A stretch of 64,000 bases of DNA from Deltaproteobacteria bacterium (GTDB taxonomy: Bacteria; Myxococcota_A; Polyangia; GCA-2747355; JADLHG01). The stretch's first letter is position 1; the number at the start of each line of letters is the position of its first letter. The notes beneath the pieces are model-generated. The model did no database searches and was not told the origin of the DNA. It saw only the letters and a list, made by a program, of their open reading frames with translations. The position numbers and the translations under genes were made by a program. Where the stretch lies: positions 286,038-350,037 of the forward strand of contig JADLHG010000005.1 in the NCBI GenBank assembly GCA_020848905.1, given 5' to 3'. Shown piece after piece: positions 58,982 through 64,000 of this stretch.

Positions 58982-60106
58982 CTACTTCTTCTCGATGATC
59001 GCAAGCTCGGGCTTCTGCACGTCTCCCATGAGGACCGCGAAACGCGAACCATCTCCCACGATGCGAGTCACCTCCACGCCTCCGCCCACGTCGATCACCG
59101 GAATGAGCCCCGCGCCCCCCGAGACCTTGTCGCCGCTCACCTGGACCGTCACGCCCTTGACCCCGCTGAACTTGAAGTTCTGGTCCACCTCCACCACGAG
59201 CAGGCGGTCCCCCACCATCGTCACATCGGAGGCGTTCCCCAGATAGACGGAGTCCGCGTCGGCCGAGAAGGAGAGCGACTTGCCCGCCGCAGCCGCGGCC
59301 TTCAGCTCGGCCGTGCTGAACCCGCGAAAGGCGTACTTGTGCGAGGTCAGGTCGAAGGCGCTGACCACGACCACATCCTTGCCGGAGGCCAGGTACCCGC
59401 TGACGCTGCCCAGGTCCTTGACCAGAAGCTGCGGCGTCTTTCCCCCCTGCGCCGGCACGGCGTAGACCGCGTTGCCGGTGCCCACCCCCGCCACGCCGAG
59501 GCCCGCCACGAGCAGCGTGTCGGCGTCGAGCCACACCGCGTCGAAGTTCCCGTTGGCCTTGTCCACCACCGTCGGGGTCTGACCCGCCTTGCCGAGGTAA
59601 AGCGCGCCGGCGAAGGTCTTCTCCTCGGTGTAGCCCACCGCCACGACCCCGCTCGTCGAGACGGGGACGAACCAGCTCGCGAAGCGCTTCGCGGTCCCGG
59701 TCGGCGTGAAGGAGAAGACCACGCTCGGCGTGCCGGGCTTGAGGCTCCCGTCGAGCGTCGCGGCGCGGACCTCGAACTCGTCCTTGCCGAGCGACTTCGG
59801 TCCGAAGGTGTAGAGGACCTGACCGGCCAGACCGACCCCCTCCACCTGGGCGACGGTCGTGCGACTCTTCGTGCAGTACTCCGCCGCGAGCCGCAGGGGG
59901 CTCAACGCGCACGGATCCGCCGAGCCGTCGGGCTTGCTCCCCGTGTCGGCCGACCTCGCGTCCCCTGCACCGCGGTCCGCGGCCGCGCCCGCGTCGGCTA
60001 CCGCGCCCGTGTCGTGCACCACGGCCGCATCGGGTGCCGTGCTCGAGGTGCTGCTGCACCCGACGAGCGCGCTCGCGGCCAGGACTCCCATGAAATGACG
60101 ACGCAT
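58982..60106 (-). CDS. Lipoprotein, first gene of the riboswitch operon
   Basis: A 374-residue lipoprotein. ATG at 60106 with AGGAG 6 nt before it; lipobox SALVGC, Cys17. An Asp/Ala linker (DAAVVHDTGAVADAGAAADRG...) then a beta-rich domain of repeated blades: VLYTFGPKSLGKDEFEVRAAT, RFASWFVPVSTSGVVAVGYTE, GNFDAVWLDADTLLVAGLGVAG, DVVVVSAFDLTSHKYAFRGFST, DVTMVGDRLLVVEVDQNFKF, IVGDGSRFAVLMGDVQKPELAIIE. This looks like a six- or seven-bladed propeller, different in sequence from the one at 55160-57028. Next gene is the TonB receptor, no gap. Likely a surface or periplasmic corrinoid-handling protein (inference). Confidence 0.85.
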   Translation of the reverse strand: MRRHFMGVLAASALVGCSSTSSTAPDAAVVHDTGAVADAGAAADRGAGDARSADTGSKPDGSADPCALSPLRLAAEYCTKSRTTVAQVEGVGLAGQVLYTFGPKSLGKDEFEVRAATLDGSLKPGTPSVVFSFTPTGTAKRFASWFVPVSTSGVVAVGYTEEKTFAGALYLGKAGQTPTVVDKANGNFDAVWLDADTLLVAGLGVAGVGTGNAVYAVPAQGGKTPQLLVKDLGSVSGYLASGKDVVVVSAFDLTSHKYAFRGFSTAELKAAAAAGKSLSFSADADSVYLGNASDVTMVGDRLLVVEVDQNFKFSGVKGVTVQVSGDKVSGGAGLIPVIDVGGGVEVTRIVGDGSRFAVLMGDVQKPELAIIEKK

Positions 60107-60257
60107 GCGTTTCTCCTCGCCCGTACCACGCGGGCGGTCAGGCCGTGGCCGAGGAAACGCAGACGGACGGGATCGAGACGGTCCCGGCGCGCCCGCGTCC
60201 CGCTCCCCGGGGACACGGTGCCAAGAGGGCGCCGCGCGAACGCTATCCTCGCCCTCG

Positions 60258-60446
60258 ATCGCCGCAGGGTAGGTCTCCTGGCTCGCGGCCCCGACGCCCC
60301 GCCTTGCAGGCGAAGCGCCGATCCTCCTCGCCTTCCCGGGCGCTGTCGTGCGCGCCCAGTGGCACCTCGAGGAGGCCTGACCGCTCACAGTGGCGGGCCC
60401 GCGCCGGATTCTCACCGGCTTCCCAGAACCACCGCGGCAAAGGGAG
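60258..60446 (-). promoter_or_regulatory. Cobalamin (B12) riboswitch
   Basis: On the minus strand the conserved cobalamin elements appear in order: GGTGAGAATCC (60416-60406), GCCACTGTG (60394-60386), GCCACTGG further on, and the B12 box AGCCAGGAGACCTACC (60284-60269), one base off the consensus AGYCAGGAGACCTGCC. Arms between them pair (for example GCGGGCCCGC). About 150 nt of leader then reach the lipoprotein ATG at 60106, room for an expression platform. When adenosyl- or related cobalamin binds, such switches lower expression of uptake genes. Boundaries are approximate. Confidence 0.95.
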
Positions 60447-60475
60447 TGCCTAGTGCGCCTCCACGCGCTTGTCAA
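60447..60475 (-). promoter_or_regulatory. Candidate sigma-70 promoter of the B12 operon
   Basis: A perfect -35 TTGACA (60475-60470), 17 nt, then TAGGCA (60452-60447), a weak -10. It would start the transcript within a few bases of the first riboswitch element, which is the right place. The -10 match is poor, so this is tentative. Confidence 0.45.
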
Positions 60476-60634
60476 GCGCGACGAAGAAGCGTGCCCCGCA
60501 CTTTCTCGGGATGGGGCGCCGCGCCCTTCGTATAAGGATGAAACGGCGTCGGTCGGTGGTCGGTGGGAAACCTCCCTCAACGGGTTGAAGGGACGGGCGG
60601 ATCTTTTTTTTTGCGCCCGGCACAACACGCGGCC
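60476..60634. other. Intergenic region between the B12 promoter and the cupin gene
   Basis: No gene is supported. A run of nine T on the plus strand (about 60604-60612) follows a weak hairpin (CCCTCAA...TTGAAGGG at about 60577-60595) and probably belongs to the cupin promoter rather than a terminator, because the stem-to-T spacing is about 10 nt. The region is less G+C-rich than its neighbours. Confidence 0.4.
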
Positions 60635-61063
60635 ATGATGGAAAAAATCGCCTATTCCGGATCTGAATGGCTTCCACCGCTTGACGCGGGGGTCGAGCTT
60701 GATCAGAATGCTCGGCTTCTGACGGAACGAGGGCAGGGCATGCCGATCGCGCAAAGGCTGGCCGAAATGTCTTACTTCTCCTCGACTTGCCGCGTTCTCG
60801 GGGAGGGGCAGCTGACGGCCTGGACCCTGCACCGAACGGCCCTCTCGTCGCTCGACCTGCTCGAGTACCCGGCCGGAGAGTTCGAACTCCGGGTCGAGGT
60901 GGAGCAGAGCGCCTGCGTCCTTTCCGGCTCGGCCACGGTGGACTTGGCCGACGGCCGGTTCCTCCGGCTCGGGCCCGGGGACGCCATGTACCTGCCACGA
61001 GGCATGCAAGGCCGCTGGATCGTGCGTGAAACGCTGCGCACGGTGGCCGTCCGGAACAGCTAG
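60635..61063 (+). CDS. Cupin-domain protein (cupin_3/DUF861 type)
   Basis: A 142-residue single cupin. ATG at 60635 (a second ATG at 60638 is equivalent). The C-terminal half fits the DUF861/cupin_3 motif: EFELRVEVEQSACVLSGSATVDLADG then GRFLRLGPGDAMYLPRGMQGRWIVRE, where cupin motif 2 G-P-G-D-x-x-x-x-P-x-G is clear. The metal His residues of motif 1 are not obvious, so metal binding is uncertain. Relatives include ureidoglycine aminohydrolase-like and EutQ-like proteins; no such pathway is nearby. Its first 60 codons are clearly less G+C-rich than neighbouring genes, a sign of recent acquisition or a fused segment. Confidence 0.8.
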   Translation: MMEKIAYSGSEWLPPLDAGVELDQNARLLTERGQGMPIAQRLAEMSYFSSTCRVLGEGQLTAWTLHRTALSSLDLLEYPAGEFELRVEVEQSACVLSGSATVDLADGRFLRLGPGDAMYLPRGMQGRWIVRETLRTVAVRNS

Positions 61064-61146
61064 ACCGTCGCGTAGCGCGCGCGGATCCCCTCGCGCGCGG
61101 CGTTCCTTCGTGACCTCTCCCGCAACCTGAGCTAATCATCGGGACC

Positions 61147-63153
61147 ATGTCCAGGTCCTTGAAGACGCTCCTCTTCTGTGTTGCCGGCCTCTCCGCGTGC
61201 CGGACGCTGCCCCCCCCTCCGCCACCTCCGCCCCCCCCGCGGATCGTGCCCGGGCCCCCGCCGCCCCCCAAGGAGGGGCTCATCCTCGACGGGGTGCCCG
61301 CCGTGCCGGCCCGCATGCGCGAGCAGATGAACCCCTATCTGAACGTGCGCGGGGCCTACTTCCTCGACTGGGACGAGAAGGGGACCGGGCTCCTCGTCGC
61401 CACCCGCTTCGGCAACACGACCCAGGTGCACCGCGTGGCCTCCCCCGGCGCCGACCGCCAGCAGCTCACCTTCTTCCCCGAGCCCGTGGACCGCGCGACC
61501 TACGTGCGCGGCTCCTTCGACGGAGCGCTCCTGCTGCTCATGGACCAGGGGGGCAACGAGAACCTGCAGCTCCACCGCGTAGACCTCCTCGAGGGAAAGA
61601 TCTCCCGCCTCACCGCGGCCACCGCGCGCACCACGGGCTTCGAGTGGTCGCTGAAGGGCGCGCTGGCCTACAACAGCAACGCGCGCAACGGGCGCGACTT
61701 CGACATCTACGTGGCCAAACCGGGCGAGGTCGCCGCCGCCAAGCGCGTGCTCGAACCCAAGGGGATGTGGTCGACCGCCGCCTTTTCCCCCGACGAGCAG
61801 AGCCTCCTGCTCGTCGAGTTCGTCTCCCTCAACGAGACGTACCTGCACCTGCTCGACCTCCGCACGCGCAAGCTGCGCGCCCTCACCCCGAAGGGGCCGC
61901 GCCCGGTCGCCTACCGCTCCGCGCTCTTCGCCCCCGACGGCAAGGGGCTCTACGTCACGAGCGATCGCGACGGCGAGTACACGCAGCTCTACTATCTCGA
62001 GCTCGCGAGCGGAAAGCTCACCCCGCTCAGCGCGAAGCAGCCCTGGAACGTGGAGGAGCTCGAGATCTCCCCCGACGGCAAGACCCTGGCCGTGGTCCTC
62101 AACGAGGACGGCTACTCGCGGCTGCACCTGATGAACACGCGCTCGCAGAAGTTCACGCCGGTCAAGCTCCCCGACGGCATCCTCTCGCGGCTCCACTTCT
62201 CTCGCCGCCAGCCCGGGCTCCTCGGTTTCAGCCTCGAGCAGCCCACGGCCCCCTCGGACGTCTTCAGCTACGACCTCAAGCGGCGCAAGCTCACGCAATG
62301 GACCCACAGCGAGGTGGGGGGCCTGAACCGCGACTTCCTCGTAACCCCGACCCTCGTGCGCTACCCGACCTTCGACGCGGTGGAGGGCAAGCCGCGCAAG
62401 ATCCCCGCCTTCTACTACCGCCCCCCCGGTGACGGGCCGCACCCCGTGGTCATCCACATCCACGGTGGCCCCGAGGCGCAGTTCCGCCCGAACTTCCTCC
62501 CGCTCCTGCAGTACTGGGCCATGGAGCTGGGCGTCGCGGTCATCGCCCCGAACGTGCGCGGCAGCGACGGCTACGGCCGGTCGTATCTCCTGCTCGACAA
62601 CGGCCGCAAGCGCGAGGACTCGGTGCGAGACATCGGCGCGCTGCTCGACTGGATCGGCAAGCAGAAGGAGCTCGACGCGAGGCGCGTGATGGTGCACGGC
62701 GGCTCGTACGGGGGCTACATGGTCCTCGCCAGCCTCGTGCGCTACGGGCAGCGCATCGCCGCCGGCATCGACTGGGTGGGGATCTCGAACTTCGTCACCT
62801 TCCTCGAGAGCACGCAGAAGTACCGCCGCGACCTGCGCCGCGCCGAGTACGGCGACGAGAGCGCCCCCTCGATGCGCAAGTTCCTGCAGGAGATCTCGCC
62901 GCTCTCACACACGGAGAAGATCGTCTCGCCGCTGCTCGTCTTCCAGGGCGCCAACGACCCGCGCGTGCCGAAGAGCGAGTCGGACCAGCTGGTGCGCGCC
63001 GTACGCAAGAACGGGCGCGCGGTCTGGTACGTGGTGGGCGCCGACGAGGGCCACGGCTTTCGCAAGCGCACGAACCTGGATCAGGCGCTGCAGATCACCG
63101 GGCTCTTCACGGAGCAGATCGCGCCGCGCGGCAAGGCCGGCGACAAGCCCTGA
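61147..63153 (+). CDS. S9-family prolyl-oligopeptidase-like lipoprotein
   Basis: A 668-residue exported serine peptidase. ATG at 61147; lipobox LSAC with Cys18, then a Pro-rich stretch of about ten Pro residues. Residues about 60-400: beta-propeller (DWDEKGTGLLVATRFGNTTQVHRV, ...SPDEQSLLLVEFVSLNETYLHLLDL, APDGKGLYVTSDRDGEYTQLYYLEL, SPDGKTLAVVLNEDGYSRLHLM). Residues about 420-660: alpha/beta-hydrolase with nucleophile Ser in GGSYGGYM (about 520), Asp in GANDPRVP (about 602) and His in DEGHGF (about 635). This is dipeptidyl/acylaminoacyl-peptidase architecture. It likely degrades peptides outside the inner membrane. Confidence 0.94.
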   Translation: MSRSLKTLLFCVAGLSACRTLPPPPPPPPPPRIVPGPPPPPKEGLILDGVPAVPARMREQMNPYLNVRGAYFLDWDEKGTGLLVATRFGNTTQVHRVASPGADRQQLTFFPEPVDRATYVRGSFDGALLLLMDQGGNENLQLHRVDLLEGKISRLTAATARTTGFEWSLKGALAYNSNARNGRDFDIYVAKPGEVAAAKRVLEPKGMWSTAAFSPDEQSLLLVEFVSLNETYLHLLDLRTRKLRALTPKGPRPVAYRSALFAPDGKGLYVTSDRDGEYTQLYYLELASGKLTPLSAKQPWNVEELEISPDGKTLAVVLNEDGYSRLHLMNTRSQKFTPVKLPDGILSRLHFSRRQPGLLGFSLEQPTAPSDVFSYDLKRRKLTQWTHSEVGGLNRDFLVTPTLVRYPTFDAVEGKPRKIPAFYYRPPGDGPHPVVIHIHGGPEAQFRPNFLPLLQYWAMELGVAVIAPNVRGSDGYGRSYLLLDNGRKREDSVRDIGALLDWIGKQKELDARRVMVHGGSYGGYMVLASLVRYGQRIAAGIDWVGISNFVTFLESTQKYRRDLRRAEYGDESAPSMRKFLQEISPLSHTEKIVSPLLVFQGANDPRVPKSESDQLVRAVRKNGRAVWYVVGADEGHGFRKRTNLDQALQITGLFTEQIAPRGKAGDKP

Positions 63154-63168
63154 GGGCCCTGACCGCGC

Positions 63169-63669
63169 TCAGCCCCCTACCGGGTGGTCCCAACTGAAGG
63201 CGTCGGGCTCGGTGCCGAGCACCTTGGCGAGGGCCGTCTCCTCGAGGAGGTCCTGCATCCGCTGGCCGCCGAAGCGCTCGATGATCTTGTCGTCCCAGTC
63301 GTCGGCGATGAGCGCCACGTCGCGAATGGTGGCGAGGAGCTCGTCCGCGTCCATCGAGGTCCCGCCCAGGATGGAGTGCAGAAAGAGCACGAGACTCCCC
63401 TCGCGCACGAAGGCGAAGGCTCCGAAGCGCAGCACGGCGTTCAGCGAGAGGAGCTGAAGCGCCAGACCCGCCTCCATGCGCACGCCCTTCACGAGCTGCG
63501 CCACGCAGCGCACGATCGCGCGCTGCTCTCCCCAGGGCACCACGTTGATCATCACGTAGCTCGAACCCTGCTTCACCACGTACATCCGGTCTTCCACCTT
63601 GCGGAAGGCCTTGTTCCCCGCCAGCGCCTGCTCGATCCGTTCGCAGGTCGCCTTTTCGGCTGCGTTCAT
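63169..63669 (-). CDS. YbjN-fold (CesT-like) protein
   Basis: A 166-residue protein, ATG at 63669 with GAGGAG 6 nt upstream; no signal peptide. Order: helix KATCERIEQALAGNKAFRKVED, strands MYVVKQGSSYVMINVVPWGEQRAIVRCVAQLV, helix MEAGLALQLLSLNAVLRFGAFAFVREGSLVLFLHSILGG, helix DELLATIRDVALIADDWDDKIIERFGG. This is the YbjN / type III secretion chaperone-like fold, as is the PspA partner at 42660, but the two are not close in sequence. Its partner is unknown; a protein-binding role is inferred. Confidence 0.8.
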   Translation of the reverse strand: MNAAEKATCERIEQALAGNKAFRKVEDRMYVVKQGSSYVMINVVPWGEQRAIVRCVAQLVKGVRMEAGLALQLLSLNAVLRFGAFAFVREGSLVLFLHSILGGTSMDADELLATIRDVALIADDWDDKIIERFGGQRMQDLLEETALAKVLGTEPDAFSWDHPVGG

Positions 63670-63748
63670 GGTCTGCTCCTCGCGTGGACTGGCCCGCGAT
63701 CTACCACGAGAGCGGGGCCCGTGGAAGGCCAGGGGGTGTCCGTAGCAA

Positions 63749-64000
63749 GGCGGTCGAGTTCTCGGAGATGGGGGTATGGAGGGGGCGGCGCGACGGGCAA
63801 GCGCCCCCTCGCGCACCGCCCCGCAGTCGTCGCGCGCCGTGGGAGGTGGGATCGAGGGTGCCGAGGAGGCCGCGGGGAGAGGAGGCAGGGGGACCTGCGA
63901 GAGGCGCGACGTGCGGGGCTGCGGACCTCCGGCGACAGCGCCCTGGCGGGCGCTGCTGCCTACGGACGCTGCGCTCGGGGGCCTTGACCCGCCGCGCCGC
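63749..64000 (+). repeat. Dispersed repeat, right copy (copy B), cut by the window end
   Basis: Begins GGCGGTCGAGTTCTC at 63749-63763 and carries the same outer block (with about 7 changes), a longer variable middle, and an inner block at 63904-64000 identical to 14807-14903. The match is still perfect at the last base, so the element goes on beyond the window. No coding frame is supported in it. The stretch 63670-63748 before it holds nothing seen. Confidence 0.85.

Noticed and set aside
60570..60615. Intrinsic terminator at the T run before the cupin gene
   Set aside because: The stem is weak, bulged and about 10 nt from the T run, and no gene ends just upstream on that strand.
63184..63987. 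Plus-strand open frame spanning the YbjN-like gene and the repeat
   Set aside because: The minus-strand gene has a ribosome site and a recognisable fold, and the plus frame runs on into repeat DNA.

Overview
The window is about 70% G+C and looks like chromosomal DNA from a myxobacterium-like member of the Myxococcota (inference). The signs are many secreted Cys-rich or Asp/Gly-rich lipoproteins, two proteins with MYXO-CTERM-like tails (Cys-x-Cys, a hydrophobic helix, an Arg cluster), eukaryotic-type Ser/Thr kinases behind zinc ribbons, several PilZ domains, and sigma, histidine kinase and TPR proteins. No plasmid, prophage or CRISPR signs were seen. Most genes have good G+C-rich codon use; GTG starts are common.

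Layout. 0-14.6 kb: secreted proteins of unknown function, an operon encoding a 2-aminomuconate-semialdehyde-dehydrogenase-like enzyme plus a RidA-type deaminase, a Cys-rich lipoprotein and a beta-helix surface protein, an ECF sigma factor fused to a zinc-finger/membrane module, an EamA transporter and a GNAT enzyme. 14.6-15.75 kb: a repeat element with 16-bp inverted ends carrying a deleted ISAs1-type transposase; a second copy of its left part ends the window at 63.75-64 kb. 15.75-21.6 kb: a secreted deacetylase-like protein, a thioredoxin lipoprotein, queF, a PilZ protein and another Cys-rich lipoprotein. 21.9-28.3 kb: tRNA-Arg(CCG), a coupled PilZ / MshEN-domain pair, a TPR kinase with an altered catalytic loop, and a repeat-rich membrane protein. 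28.3-34.6 kb: tatC, tatB, a membrane protein, an M1 peptidase and a GDSL hydrolase. 34.8-42.5 kb: a cysteine-synthase-like enzyme; then, on the minus strand, uppS-cdsA-dxr followed by a compact four-gene unit (sensor protein, PAS histidine kinase, catalytically degenerate HD protein, catalytically degenerate metallo-beta-lactamase protein). 42.6-50.4 kb: a YbjN-fold protein with pspA, a thioredoxin/TPR protein, DedA, a MerR-TPR regulator, a kinase with two PilZ domains, and grpE. 50.4-54.4 kb: a DUF2723 membrane protein, a surface alpha/beta hydrolase and a Cys-rich lipoprotein. 54.4-60.5 kb: a minus-strand operon under a clear cobalamin riboswitch: lipoprotein, BtuB-like TonB-dependent receptor, two-domain beta-propeller lipoprotein, and possibly an outer-membrane protein. 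60.6-64 kb: a cupin, an S9 peptidase lipoprotein, a second YbjN-like protein and the repeat.

The strongest candidates for something not yet described are the riboswitch-controlled B12 locus, whose lipoproteins resemble in architecture the BtuG system of Bacteroides, and the histidine-kinase operon that ends in two pseudo-hydrolases. A third theme is cyclic-di-GMP: two single PilZ proteins, one MshEN protein and one kinase with two PilZ domains lie in this one window. All family calls are from reading the sequence; no database search was run.
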